A stretch of DNA of 64,000 nucleotides from Asterias rubens. Lineage: Eukaryota; Echinodermata; Asteroidea; Forcipulatida; Asteriidae. The notes below the pieces were generated by a model that saw only the letters and a list, made by a program, of their open reading frames with translations, made no database searches and was not told the DNA's origin. A program made the position numbers and the translations under genes. This document shows, piece after piece, positions 21,047 to 33,033 of this stretch (within the stretch, counting starts at the first letter, position 1; each line of letters opens with the position of its first letter). The stretch is taken from positions 4,187,171 to 4,251,170 of the forward strand of contig NC_047069.1 of the NCBI RefSeq assembly GCF_902459465.1, given 5' to 3'.

Positions 21047-22318
21047 GAAAGTCGTAAAATGCAAATGTCCACATATTTACATAAAAACTTGCACGGTTTA
21101 TAGATGGAAAAAAAAAGCTTCCCTTAGAATGTTACTTGCTGAGGTGATGTAGGTTTTTAGAAATGAGTAAGACAATTTCACACAAAAAATAATTTTGCAA
21201 AGAATAGTTAATTGGCTGATGTTTTGACCCTAGCAGAGTCTTTCTCAAAGCCTCATTGACCCTAGCAGAGTCTTTCTCAAAGCCTCATTGACAACGTAAC
21301 ATGTTTGGACCCTAGCAGAGTCTTTCTCAAAGCCTCATTGACCCTAGCAGAGTCTTTCTCAAAGCCTCACTGACAACGTAACATGTTTGGACCCTAGCAG
21401 AGTCTTTCTCAAAGCCTCATTGACCCTAGCAGAGTTTTTCTCAAAGCCTCATTGACCCTAGCAGAGTCTTTCTCAAAGCCTCATTGACCCTAGTAGAGTC
21501 TTTCTCAAAGCCTCATTGACCCTAGTAGAGTCTTTCTCAAAGCCTCATTGACAACGTAACATGTTTGGACCCTAGCAGAGTCTTTCTCAAAGCCTCATTG
21601 ACCCTAGCAGAGTCTTTCTCAAAGCCTCATTGACAACGTAACATGTTTGGACCCTAGCAGAGTCTTTCTCAAAGCCTCATTGACCCTAGCAGAGTCTTTC
21701 TCAAAGCCTCATTGACAACGTAACATGTTTGGACCCTAGCAGAGTCTTTCTCAAAGCCTCATTGACCCTAGCAGAGTTTTTCTCAAAGCCTCATTGACCC
21801 TAGCAGAGTCTTTCTCAAAGCCTCATTGACCCTAGTAGAGTCTTTCTCAAAGCCTCATTGACCCTAGTAGAGTCTTTCTCAAAGCCTCATTGACAACGTA
21901 ACATGTTTGGACCCTAGCAGAGTCTTTCTCAAAGCCTCATTGACCCTAGCAGAGTCTTTCTCAAAGCCTCATTGACAACGTAACATGTTTGGACCCTAGC
22001 AGAGTCTTTCTCAAAGCCTCATTGACCCTAGCAGAGTCTTTCTCAAAGCCTCATTGACCCTAGCAGAGTCTTTCTCAAAGCCTCATTGACAACGTAACAT
22101 GTTTGGACCCTAGCAGAGTCTTTCTCATTGACAACGTAACATGAACCAAAATTTATGTTGCCATGTACAACGGATTTACTCCTGAAAATATTTTCTGTGA
22201 TTTTCACTTTTTATTTCTCAAAAACTTTGTGACTATTGAAGCTGAAATTTCTACAGGTAAACTATATTACAAACATTCATATCATGGCCAAAATCTTGAT
22301 CTACAAAAGGTATCAATA
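21047..22318 (+). mobile_element. Family-3 MITE carrying an internal satellite array
   Basis: Left half (AAAATGCAAATGTCCAC, CTTGCTGAGGT, GAAATGAGTAAGACAATTTC) at 21047-21205 and right half (CAACGGATTTACTCCTGAAA ... TTGATCTACAAAAGGTA) at 22160-22318 bracket the 32-bp array. The array therefore expanded inside, or was delivered into, this element. Confidence 0.7.
21224..22142. repeat. Higher-order satellite: 32-bp units with 18-bp spacers
   Basis: About 24 copies of a 32-bp unit (GACCCTAGCAGAGTCTTTCT plus CAAAGCCTCATT) are punctuated by nine copies of the 18-bp spacer GACAACGTAACATGTTTG. Unit counts between spacers run 2, 2, 5, 2, 2, 5, 2, 3, 1, so a 342-bp block (2-2-5) is duplicated. The minus strand (GAGAAAGACTCTGCTAGGGT, then CAAA) has a self-pairing GACTC/GGGTC stem like that of Penelope-type hammerhead remnants. 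Confidence 0.9.
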
Positions 22319-22820
22319 AATTAAGAAATCTTGAGAAAGAGACAAAAAATAGTTGCCATTTTTAAGAGTAAGGGTCTGTATACTTTTTGTGATGACTCTG
22401 AAAATGCATGACAAGAAAAACTTAGGTGGTAAATGAGTACAGTAATGCATTTTTAGAAACAGTTCACCTTGAAGTACTAGGGTTATGGAAAAAGATATCA
22501 CTTTTTGCCCCCAAAAAGTTTAATATAAGAAGCCTAACTGCAGATTATTCTTCGTGCGTAGACATATTAGCTCCAGAGTTTCGGCGATAACTCAGAAAAT
22601 GTGACCACCTTTTGAAATTAAATTTCCACAGGTGGAATATTGCATGCAACTGTCAGTCTGAAGAAAAAACAATTTGCCCTTGGAAAGGGAAAAAAAGCTG
22701 TGATTAGCCTGAAAAGTATATTAACCTCCTTACCTTATGAAATAGTACAAGTAGGTCAGCCATTGTCCTCAATCAAACATTTCTATTTTTCAAGGACCAA
22801 GTATCAAACCCGACAACTAC

Positions 22821-22856
22821 ATTTCAATTCAATTCAATTCAATTCAATTCAAAAAC
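22821..22856. repeat. (ATTCA)n microsatellite
   Basis: Six or so tandem AATTC pentamers between ACTACATTTC and AAAAACATT. Confidence 0.9.
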
Positions 22857-22914
22857 ATTTATTTCCATACTTCCCTAAAAGGTATTGACAATTACATGTA
22901 TTACGGAGTACAGC

Positions 22915-22927
22915 AAAAAAAAAAAAA

Positions 22928-22958
<31 letters not shown>

Positions 22959-23340
22959 TTTATTTAAAAAAAAAAAACCTTCAATGTCACAGACATCACA
23001 AAGCGCTGTACAATTAAAACCAATAAAAATACAGAAGATTCTATTATTACAACAGAAAACAGCAATATAAAACATTAAAAATCAACAATAATGTTGTGAA
23101 AAGTAATTCTTAAAAAGGTAAGTTTCAGATAAGATTTAAAAATTTCAAATGTATTGGCAGATTGGATTGCTGCTGACAGCCTGTTCCACAAACGAGGGGC
23201 ATGTATTGAGAATGAACGATCACCATAATATTTAGTTTTGGCTACTGGCTGGTTTAAGTTAACCACACCGGAGGAAGATGAGCGAAGAGTACGAGTAGTA
23301 GATTTCACAACCAATAATTCACTAAGTATCATTAAGTAAC
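22915..23340 (-). pseudogene. LINE (CR1/L2-like) 3' end with pol C-terminus
   Basis: The minus-strand frame reads TRTLRSS...YYGDRSFSIHAPRLWNRLSA...FEIFKSYLKLTFL, the conserved C-terminal signature of CR1/L2/Jockey-type pol (GxRAFSxxAPxLWNxLP). The 3' end carries TACAGCGCTTTGTGATGTC and an A/ATT-rich simple tail (22918-22970). It is 5'-truncated, as usual for LINEs. The AGCGCTTTG tail resembles the tails of the SINEs in this window. Confidence 0.8.
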
Positions 23341-23384
23341 AGTAAACATAAATGTAATAAATAGAGTATGGGCCGTTTTGATAA

Positions 23385-23738
23385 TATAATAATAACTTTC
23401 GATTTATATAGCGCCTAATAACTAACACTTAATTCTCTAAGCCCTTTACATTAGTGCCCTTGTCATAGGGCCAATAACATCCCTTTTTAATGTTTCTCAG
23501 CTCCCTTGGGAGTATACAACCTGGGCAACAGTTTATATCGCTCCAAAGGCTTTTTCATTCACAATATCAACCTCTACCCTCGCAGGTACCCATTTATTCC
23601 CCTGGGTGAAGAGAAGCAATTATAGTAAAGTATCTTGCTCAAGGACACAAGTGTCACGACCGGGATTCGAACCCACACTCCGGTGAAAACGCACCAGAAC
23701 TTGAATTCGATGCTCTTAACAACTCGGCCATGACACTC
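23385..23738 (-). mobile_element. tRNA-Leu/Ser-like SINE (family L)
   Basis: Minus-strand box A TGGCCGAGTTGTTAAGAGC (~23730) and box B GGGTTCGAATCC (~23672), CTTGAGCAAGATACTTTAC, then GTATACTCCCAAGGGAGCTG, ending near TATTATAT at 23385. Confidence 0.85.
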
Positions 23739-23949
23739 TACAAATGATGAGCAGAAGCTTGTAAGAAACAGCCAGACAGACAAAGAAACAAAACAAACAG
23801 ACAGACATGCATACAAAACGACAGAGGAACATAATACATGACACAACAACTTATAATATTCGCAAAAAGATGGCAGAACAGTTTCTCCTTTTTGATTGGT
23901 TGAGAGGACATCACGTGGGGGAGTTTAAACGGATGATATAACCACAGCC

Positions 23950-24345
23950 AGAAGTGTTTAAACATGGGCGTGACACGCGAGCTTGCACCTGTGCTTATAA
24001 GACAGTTTATTCATTCCTATTGGTCGAGAGCAACGGCTGGAACAACTTTGCCACATCACGCGATACGCGTGACGTGCATGCCAATAACTCCTTATAAAGA
24101 GTTTTTCCCAGAGGGCGTTACCATTTCATAGCTGGAGGGGTGGTTTGTTGAAAGAAATTATTGAACAATTATAATTTTTGCATTTTTTTTAACTTTTGGA
24201 TCAACAAGTTTTGATGTTTTTTGACCGAGAAGGTATTTATGAATGGGAATAAAAATGTGCTTGGGCGGTGTTAAACCGGCCAAGCACAAATTTATTCCCT
24301 TTTTAAAACAATCAAACAGTTCAACAAAACAAAGGTACAAACGTT
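23950..24345 (-). repeat. Foldback-type element, relative of the DIRS insertion host
   Basis: Contains GGGCGTGACACGCGAGC, TTCCTATTGGTCGAGAGCAA and GTGACGTGCATGCC. The same sequence occurs in reverse orientation on both sides of the DIRS insertion (40.2-40.44 kb and 44.87-45.06 kb), so this copy shows the uninterrupted arrangement. Confidence 0.7.
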
Positions 24346-24830
24346 GCCTTTAAGAATCTTACCAATATGACCAATACATGAGCATCACACCGATAAGTTT
24401 TAGACATACATTGTACTCTGTACATTGGAAATAAATTGTAATGCCTGGCTAGAGTTGTTCTTTATTAAATAAGATTGCATTTGACAAACATGTATTCAAG
24501 CTTTTGCAATATCATTCCTTTCAAGGGTTTTTAAGACGTATGTCACTTGCTTTGACTGGTCTTATTAAATCAAATGCAATTTACATAAACTCAGTATTTC
24601 ACAGTAAACAAGATTAAATACAGCATAATTGTGTATACAAGGACAACGTCTACACCAAGCTACAATTAATTTGTATGAAATCATTCAATTTGTTGAAATA
24701 TTACAATTCTTCATGATAATCTAGCAGATAGCTGGTTATACACGTACATGTACCTTTTTCTTACAAATGTAAACAAAAATATGTGCACATTTCCAATTGT
24801 TAAAATGTCCAGATGTTCCGGATGTTGACA

Positions 24831-24930
24831 AAAAGTTATTGAGAAATATGAATAATACCGGTAGGTAATAAGTATTACCTATTATTTTTTTTAAATATGT
24901 AAAATTTATATTTCTCAATAACTTTTATTA
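24831..24930. repeat. Inverted repeat (AAAGTTATTGAGAAATAT arms)
   Basis: AAAGTTATTGAGAAATATGA at 24833 is inverted at 24908-24927 (TATTTCTCAATAACTTT). The centre holds GGTAATAAGTATTACC. Confidence 0.85.
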
Positions 24931-25025
24931 TATAACACCCAAGCAGATCCTTGCCATTTGATTGGAGGATTGTCCGTCACGTGATAGCAAATAAAAGTAC
25001 CATTGCACGCTGAGTCACTCACCGT

Positions 25026-25110
25026 GCTTTTTCGTTCCATCCGAAAAGTACCATTGCACGCTGGCACGCTGCCAGCGTGCAATGGTACTTTTCAGATGGA
25101 ACGAAAAAGC
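25026..25110. repeat. 40-nt hairpin, 5-nt loop
   Basis: Arms 25026-25065 and 25071-25110 are reverse complements with a single mismatch and a loop of ACGCT, forming a strong stem. Confidence 0.93.
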
Positions 25111-25264
25111 TGAGTAAAAACATCACTGCGTGCGCGTGTCTTTGGTAACGCAGCAGGTGTTACTGCAAGAAGGCATAGTAAAATTACTAGTATTCGGCTT
25201 CTACAGTTGAAATTGTTTGTTTTGAAAGTTGTTTCTTTCAATCAAAATGACAAAGTTCTACTTG

Positions 25265-25506
25265 GATGTTATATAAAACAAATAATGAATGTTTTTCATT
25301 CGTGCAATGGTGCGAATATGTTCATTCGTTGAAAGCTGGAATGTTCCATTCAACTCGTCTCCGCCTCGTTGAATAGAACATTCCATCTTTCAACTCATGA
25401 ACATATTCGCACCATTGCACTCATAAACATTCATTATGTGTATACCATCTTTCAACTCATGAACATATTCGCACCATTGCACTCATAAACATTCATTATG
25501 TGTATA
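25265..25506. repeat. Foldback element with duplicated right end
   Basis: AATGAATGTTTTTCATTCGTGCAATGGTGCGAATATGTTCATT is inverted around 25400-25435. The right arm is then repeated in tandem (CATCTTTCAACTCATGAACA at ~25386 and ~25447, ~60-bp period). Confidence 0.85.
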
Positions 25507-25992
25507 TTAAAGCCCACAATTAAAATTATGGGTTTTTAGAAAATTTGCTGGGTGTTTTCAGACTTGTTTGCATACAATTTTCCCATTTACATAGTTTCTA
25601 TTTGTCTTTGGAATCGAGATGCACATCATTCCACTGTGAGATTGTTCTGATCCCCAGAAAATACTTAGTTCATTTTAATAATAACATAAACATTGGAAAA
25701 ATCTTTGACAGTTCAATCCATAGAATCTACCAAAAACTTGTGATTGGTTTAAACCAATTAATTGGCTAACCGGATTTACTAACTGATTGAAGGGTGTTGT
25801 GTTGGCAAACCCACATGTGGGATTCCTGGATGGTTGGGAACCCTAGAGGCACGGAACCAAAATGATTCATGCATGCAATTTTATCCACCTCCATAAATTG
25901 GTACTCATTAAGAGGGCTAACCAGAAGGGGGAATAGGTTAATAATGTGGGGGCTGAAATAGTCTCGGGGGAGGCATCTCTGCTATCCGCATC

Positions 25993-26374
25993 TTAAAGGC
26001 ACTGCACTCAAGATTACTCAAAATAATTGTTAGCATAATAACTTAATTACTTGGTAACATGCAATGGAGAGATGTTGATAGTATAAAACATTGTGACAAA
26101 TGGCTCCCTCTGAAGTAACATAGTTTTTGAGAAAGAGGTAATTTTCCCACTCAAATGTTAGAAAAGACTTCAGGCCTGAAGCCTTTTACTGCATTACTAA
26201 TAGCACACCAATTTGTGCAACAAGGTTGGTTTTTCTTGTTCATTATTCTCTTGCAACTTCGATGACCAATTGAGCCCAAATGTTCACATTTGTTATTTGA
26301 TGCATCGTATGTTGGGATACAGCAAATGAGATTTCTGGTCTTTGATAATTTCCAAAGGTGTCCAGTGCCTTTAA
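25993..26374 (-). mobile_element. Family-1 MITE, reverse orientation
   Basis: TTAAAGGCACTGCACTC at the left and GGTGTCCAGTGCCTTTAA at the right, with TTAA at both ends. The flank just left of it (GGGGGCTGAAATAGTC...GCTATCC) is repeated at 26410-26455, where the equivalent site is an empty TTAA (CCCCTTAAGG). Confidence 0.85.
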
Positions 26375-26687
26375 GCAGACCAACCACTTGGGGGAGTAGC
26401 GTTAATAATGCGGGGGCTGACATAGTCACAGGAGATGTACCTTTGCTATCCTCCCCTTAAGGTATGGATGAATTGTCTGTGCCTGACCATGAGTGTTTCT
26501 ATCAAACCCATAGGCTATCACCATGTCATCAAGATTGAGCCAGCTTTGGTTTCAGTTTTACACCTCCAGTATCCTGCCCAGGATGAACAAATATGCTTTT
26601 TCTATTCCCAGGATAATCCAAATGCTAATTTGTATGGGCTTCCCTTAGAGGCATAACTTATTAACTAGGGGACAGGGTTAAGAAACT

Positions 26688-27070
26688 CAAAGGCAGTGGG
26701 CACTATTGGTAATTCCACAAAATAATTGTAAGCATAATAACTTACTTGGTAACAAGCAATGGAGAGCTGTTGATGGTATAAAACATTGTGAGAAACGGCT
26801 CCCTCTGAAGTAGTGTAGTTTTCGAGAAAGAAGTAACTTTCCTCGCATTTTATTTCAAGACCTCGCATTTAGATTTTGAGGTCCCAAAATCAAGCAACTG
26901 AAAGCACACACTTCGTGTGACAAGGGTGTTTTTTCTTGTATTGTTATTTTGCAACTTCGAAGACCAATTGAGTTCAAATTTTCACAGTCTTGTTATTTTG
27001 TGCATATGTTGAGATACACCAAGTGAGCAAACTGGTCTTTGACAATTACCAAAGTTGTCCACCACTTTAA
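26688..27070 (-). mobile_element. Family-1 MITE, reverse orientation
   Basis: CAAAGGCAGTGGGCACTATT to GTTGTCCACCACTTTAA, with CTCCCTCTGAAGTAGTGTAG and AAGACCAATTGAG internal landmarks. Confidence 0.8.
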
Positions 27071-27235
27071 AGGCACTGGGCACTATTGGTTATTACTCAA
27101 AATAATTGTTAGCTTAACAAACTGACTTGGTAAGAAGCAATGGAGAGTTGTTGATAGTATAAAACATTGTGAGAAATGGCTCCCTCTGAAGTAGTACTAT
27201 AGTAGCTATGGGTACACCAAGTGAGGATACTGGTG
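27071..27235 (-). mobile_element. Family-1 MITE, truncated, abutting the previous copy
   Basis: AGGCACTGGGCACTATTGGT start, ends within the body after CTCCCTCTGAAGTAGTA and a short ACACCAAGTGAGGATACTGG piece. Confidence 0.7.
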
Positions 27236-27319
27236 TTTAAAATGGGTCACCATTCATCATCATCATTTAGGCTGTGTTCATCCAGTGTAAGATGTAGCCC
27301 TCATGTAAATGCTATGCAT

Positions 27320-27665
27320 AAAATATAGTTTTCTTGCAGTTCTGGTTCATTGTGACAGTGTGTTCCTGCATATATACCCTGATGTTATCTCTCCATCTTC
27401 TTCTCTGTCTACCTCTTTTCTTTTTCCCTGTCCTTGGCTGCAATCCATTGTTTGTGTTGTACATCTGTTGTCATTTCTTTGGACAGTGTGTCCAGCCCGT
27501 CTCCATTTAGCTAATGTTTTACTGTCCTTATGATGTCTCTTACTCCAGTTTTCTTTTGTATGTCTGTGCATTTATTCCTGTCTCTAAGTGAGATATGTAG
27601 CATTTGTCTCTCCATTGCCCTTTGTGCTGTGCAGAGTTTTTTGTTCTAACATTGATCACAGTGTA
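27320..27665 (-). pseudogene. LINE reverse-transcriptase fragment, frameshifted
   Basis: One minus-strand frame reads AQRAMERQMLHISLRDRNK and another, further on, KWRRAGHTVQRNDNR...GQGKRKE. Together these resemble the standard C-terminal region of many non-LTR polymerases (QRAMERxMLGxxLRDRxRN ... KWRWAGHxxR). An internal stop and a frame change show it is dead. Confidence 0.7.
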
Positions 27666-27941
27666 AGCACTTTATGTAACCCACCATTACATGTACATTA
27701 ACTGACAAACCTGTAGAAATTTGAGATCGATCGATCATCTGGGTCACAAGAAAAAAAGTGAAAAACAGTTTACACATTTTGCATGACATCCTTTTTAAAT
27801 TTCTCATCAAATATGATATTTCAGACAGAAATATTTCAATGGATGTTTTCTACTATCATCATATTTAGACAGTGTAAGTTGTATGTAAATATGTGATCTT
27901 AGACAATTTTTTTCTTTACCGATTCTGTAATGTTCCTTTAA
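27650..27941 (-). mobile_element. Family-4 MITE, partial
   Basis: GATTCTGTAATGTTCCTTTAA right end, AATATGATATTTCAGACAGA and TTCTACTATCATCATATTTA. It is the reverse of the copy at 32.2 kb and directly abuts a family-1 MITE at TTAA (27938-27941). Confidence 0.7.
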
Positions 27942-28356
27942 AGGCAGAGGACACTATCGGTAATTACTCAAAATAATTATTAGCATAAAAACTTACTTGG
28001 TAACAAGTAATAGGGAGAGGTTGAATGATAGTATAAAACATTGTGAGAAACGGCTCCCTCTAAGGTGACTTAGTTTTAAAGAAAGTAGTAATTTTCCACG
28101 AATTTGATTTCGACACCTCAGAATTAGATTTCTTCACCTCAGAATTAGATTTTGAGGTCCCAAAATCAAGCATCTGAAAGCACATAACTTTGTGTGACAA
28201 AGGTTTTTTTTTTTTTTTTCATTATTATCTCGAACTTGCGACGACCAATTGAACTAAAAATGTTTTTTACGGGTTTGTTATTTTATGCATATGTTGAGAT
28301 ACACCAAGTGGGAAGACTGGTCTTTGACAATTACCAATAGTGTCCACTGTCTTTAA
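27938..28356 (-). mobile_element. Family-1 MITE, reverse orientation
   Basis: TTAAAGGCAGAGGACACTATC to AATAGTGTCCACTGTCTTTAA, full length with a small internal duplication (CACCTCAGAATTAGATTT twice). Confidence 0.85.
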
Positions 28357-29802
28357 ATGAGTCAGCAAACTACAATATTGAAAACTGAGCATCAACATAT
28401 AATCAATGTATAGGTTTTAGGTTGCTGTTGTGTAAGCATTGGTTTTTGTCTTTTGCTGAGTCTACACAATCAAATTTAATTAAATTTTATGAGGACACAA
28501 ATTTCCCTAGGGTGCAGAGAGAGTGCACTGGACCAACTCATCTGAAATAATCCTTAAACCTTGTGGATTTCATATGACAGGTATCAACATGTTGGATTCT
28601 TTAATAGATGGAAATTTGCATCTGGTATAAAGAATATTGATTTTAATCGGATTCTTAAAAAAAAACATCCCCATATATTTACTTTATGGAACCAATCAAA
28701 TTCATGACTTAAATGCTTCTATTTTGACATTGAAAGTCCCCTTTATTGGTTTTCATGTTTGAAAACCTTTGTGAGAAAAGAGTGAATTTGGACTTGGGTA
28801 GGATTGATTTTGTGTTAGCATTCCTTTGGCTACTTTGTTGTGTTTTAAGAATGTCATCATTCTGAACTTTGGCATTCATTCATGGTTACATGAATGTGGA
28901 GTTAATTTAAGTTGTCAGAATAGATCAGACCTTCAACTTCACTCATGAAGGGGCACAGCAATGTCTATCGGGCTTGGGGCTCCTCTATAAGGAAAGCATA
29001 AGTTTGTACAGGAACCATGCAAAGGGCACCACATCAAAAGCATACAGCACCACGGCAATGGGCCATATTTTTGACTGCATGAGGGCTCTCTCAATCACTT
29101 CCCTGGGGTTTATTCATTCATACCCAAAACAGTTATTAAAGATGGAACACATTACCACCACAGACATCTAATCCATCAAGGACAATAAGACCTTTAAAGG
29201 AGCCGTTATAATCCACTTCTAAAGCAAATTGAAACTACGGCGCAACAAAAGTGACAGAAAGCCTATTAATCTGTGCAGGGCGAATCGTGTATACACCAGA
29301 AGTGATCAAAATACTCTTTATAGTGCTCTTGCCCGGTCAAAAATAAGGCAAATTGCTGTGGGTGACATAGGTTGTTTTTCGTTTTTTATAATATACATGT
29401 ACATGTATGTAAATTTTACTTGTTTGTAATTGAAGCTGCATATCATATACAAAGAATTAGATTTACAGTCGACTCTCATTGCCAAACTACCTTTTTATAA
29501 TAGAAATATAGATTCCTTGGGCAATGAAGCACAAAATCTAAGCAAAACAACACAGAACAGCTGCGTGTCTGTTCACAAACACCTAAATGTCTAGTTATAA
29601 TATACATGTAATGTTGTAAGAGAACAGCAAAACCAAGAAACACAAAGCAGAAATGAGATTCAGTACTTCAGAGTGTGCTCTTTATAAACAGAGCCTCTTC
29701 TTTACAAGAGCCAACTAAGTGTAATTTTCTATTGCAAAAAAAAGAGAGGAACAGAATAAGCATGTAGACGTCTGTCTGCCTGCTTGGACCTTATATGTAG
29801 CA

Positions 29803-30110
29803 CCATAGAAATAGAACCCGGAGAATGCTGAGCTCGGCCACCCTCTGTGTCGTCTATGGACGTGGCGTATTGATACCACGCGATACGCGTGTATTGCAAA
29901 ATGAGCATCACGTGACACGCGTGTATGGCAAAATGAGCATCACATGACACGCGTGACCGTTTCTAGTGCGTTTATTGGTCAATGATGACGTCACTGTATG
30001 ACAAAATATACGCGTAAAAAAAAGGCGTATGCGTGTCCATAATTATGGTCTCAAAACGAATCCGCACACACAATGAGACACTCGGCGTTCTCCGGGTTCT
30101 ATTTCTATGC
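29803..30110. mobile_element. MITE with 22-bp TIRs and TAGCAC target duplication
   Basis: CATAGAAATAGAACCCGGAG at 29803 is inverted at 30089-30110 (TTCTCCGGGTTCTATTTCTATG). TAGCAC occurs just outside both ends. The interior is CpG/ACGCGT-rich with a ~32-bp direct repeat around GAGCATCACGTGACACGCG. Distinct from the TTAA families. Confidence 0.85.
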
Positions 30111-31663
30111 CTAGCACTTATATTTCTCTTCACATAATGCAGATGTATCCATCATGTAAATCCAGATGGTTTAAAAACAGTCCCTGAGACCATGGAGACT
30201 GTTATAGCTTAACACCCTTAGGCACAGATGAACATATTTAAAACATGAGAATATATTAGATTAGTAGACACTGGATGGCTTTGACAGCAGTCGATTCAAG
30301 GTTCGAATTCAGTGTTTGCACAGCCTAGTGCAACGTGCCGGTGCATCGACCACTGTTTAGCATTCATATTAATGGCACATTAAAATGAATTAGAATTTCT
30401 TGTGTTTATGCTTATTTTGTGACTTATTACTTGATTTGTAATGAAATAGAGCCTACTTTGCTGCTTGTTTGTCATGTATAACTCAGTTGCATCTTTCAGC
30501 AAAATGTGATCAAAGGATTTTATTTACATGGTATAGGCCTTCCGCCTACACAAACAAACAAACAAATAGCAAAATTCCTGGAGGAAGCCAAAGCCTACAG
30601 ACTTTTCTATCACAATATCACAGCCAAACTTCTGCCAACCGAGTTTGAAAAGTATGGAAAGCCATTAATGCAAAGATAAAACAGATGGCCACAGTTTGTA
30701 AAAATGTCACACAACTATTCAAAAACAGTGTTGAGCTTGTTGGATATAAAGCAAACAATTGTAGAAGATATTTTATTTAATTGAAAGTTTGCAAAAAATA
30801 TTGCATTTGATCAGAACATCTCGTCGGTCGTACCACGAACTGACCTAACTCGTTCACTGTTTTAAAAAACGTGTTCGGAGGAAATCACGATTGAAGTTGC
30901 ACTACTTTTCAAACTCCTCTTTCGGAGTCTGCTTACCAACTTTATTGTATTATTTATGACGAAAACAAAGCTGAATACTTTATTCATACAGAACTATCGA
31001 TGTGTTTTCATCCCTAAAACTATTTTAATAAGTAATTAGTTCCTAAACAGATAGGTCACTTTGTGAAAATTAAAATTTCATTTTTGCCTGCAGCGCGCTG
31101 TGTACAAACCAATGCGTAGTAGAGACCTATCAAGATCAGTCACTTTTGTGAAAATACTACGCTCCCCAGTTAGGTCACCATGTTAACACGATTGAGTGTT
31201 TTGCTAACATTCGGCCATCCATGCCAACCAGTGCGGTTTGTTTATCACCAATGGAAGGGTTTAAAGAGTCAGCAACATTTTCATTATCCATCAGAACTTT
31301 CTTCGAACTAAAAAAGAAAAAATGAATTTTCTTGTGTATAAAACACAATTAATCTCATGTTCTTCAGTTAAAGTTCTTAACCCACACTCAGGTTTAAGAA
31401 GTTTAAAATTAAATTAAGGACTTAAGTATTTTATATCATGTCCTGAGGCCTTGCCACAAACAAAAAGTTTTATATTTAGTTAAAAAAAAATCCCTTTAAG
31501 CTGCGAGGCTTGTTTAGTTTTTGCAGGTTTCCTTGGTCAGTAAAGATACTTAAGATTTGGGTACACTGACCAATGAATTAGATTAGCGGCTTTGCTGAGT
31601 GTATTGATGAGCTTCGGTTTCTAAAGCTTCTTATCAGGTTTCAAAGCGTTCAAATGGTTTAGT

Positions 31664-32023
31664 TTAAAGGAACTGGACACCTTTGGTAATTGTCAAAGAC
31701 CAGTTTTCTCACTTGGTGTATCCCAACATAACATAACCGTTAATCTGTGACTCAATTGGTCATCAAAGTTGCAAGGGAATAACAAAAGAAAAAACACCCT
31801 TCAAAAAGGGAAAAATTTGTGTGCTTTCAGATTCCTAATAAGAGCTTCAGGCCTGGAGCCTTTTATTATTTGAGTGAGAAATAATCTCTTTCTCAAAAAC
31901 TTCAGAGGGAGCTGTTCTCACAATGTTGTATACTATCAACAGCTCTCCAATACTCATTACCAAGTAAGGTCTTATGCTAACAATTATTGTAAGTAAATAC
32001 CAATAATGTCCAGTGCCTTTTAA
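31664..32023 (+). mobile_element. Family-1 MITE
   Basis: TTAAAGGAACTGGACACCTTTG to ATGTCCAGTGCCTTTTAA, TTAA at both ends. Confidence 0.8.
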
Positions 32024-32243
32024 CTTATATTGATCATTGCAGGAGCTATTTGTTTGGTTCACTATAAGTTTCAAGTTCAGAGCCTGTACACAGTTACCCC
32101 AACGATCTACAAAAAGACAGAACCAGAAACTCCTCTTCCATGATGAATTCAACAACTCTATACCTTAATAAAATTGAAGTATACAATGTTGAAATCTCAT
32201 CAGGCCATATCCTGAGGCTCTAGACATGCTAGATGCGTTAGTG

Positions 32244-32603
32244 TTAAAGGAACGTTACAGAATTGGTAGAAAACAAAAATCATGAAGATCACAGATTTAC
32301 ATAAAACTTACACGGTCTAATGATGATAAAAGTAGAAAACATACCTTGAAATATGTCTGTCTGAAATTTCATATTTGATGAGAAATAAATAATTTAACTT
32401 CGCGTTTAGATTTTATCGCTCAGTGAGAGCGTTTTATTCATTTTTGTTTTGGCATCGATGCAATGCAAATTTTTAATCGTTTTTTCACTATTCTCTCGTG
32501 ATCAAGATGGCCGATTGATCTCGTACTTCTACAGGTTTGACAGTAAGTGCTTACACAGCCAGCAACTTTTTTGCTAGCAAAACCAGTTCTGTAATGTTCC
32601 TTT
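32244..32603 (+). mobile_element. Family-4 MITE
   Basis: TTAAAGGAACGTTACAGAATTG at the left and AGTTCTGTAATGTTCCTTTA inverted at the right. Internal TCGCTCAGTGAGAGCG palindrome and CTCGTGATCAAGATGGCC. Non-coding. Confidence 0.8.
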
Positions 32604-33033
32604 ATGTAACACAATTAACCTGCTTTGTTGCCTGGATCATCATTCCCCCCTTCTTCCATTCCTTGGGTACAGACCGTGGGTATCATTCAATTTTAAAGTC
32701 TCATTCTAATCTTTTCCAATGGAAAGTAAATTAAATCTTGGCGACGTAGCTGTTCATCCAAAGACTCTAAAATCGCTTTCTGTCACGCTCAGAATGTGTT
32801 TTGTTACAATTTAAACTCAAATTTGCACAGACATCTTCCTGCCAATTCTCTCTCTGCTTTGATTAAATTGTCAGAGTTATTTTTGGCCACTGTCACTAGA
32901 ACTCACAATTTTTCAGGAAATGCTGTACACGTGAAATTACTTTATATTTTAGTTATCTGGTTCTCCAATAAGTTATAGCCATAAACATACATGTATTACT
33001 GTCTTACTGGGTATTAAACAGTTTTTATTAATT

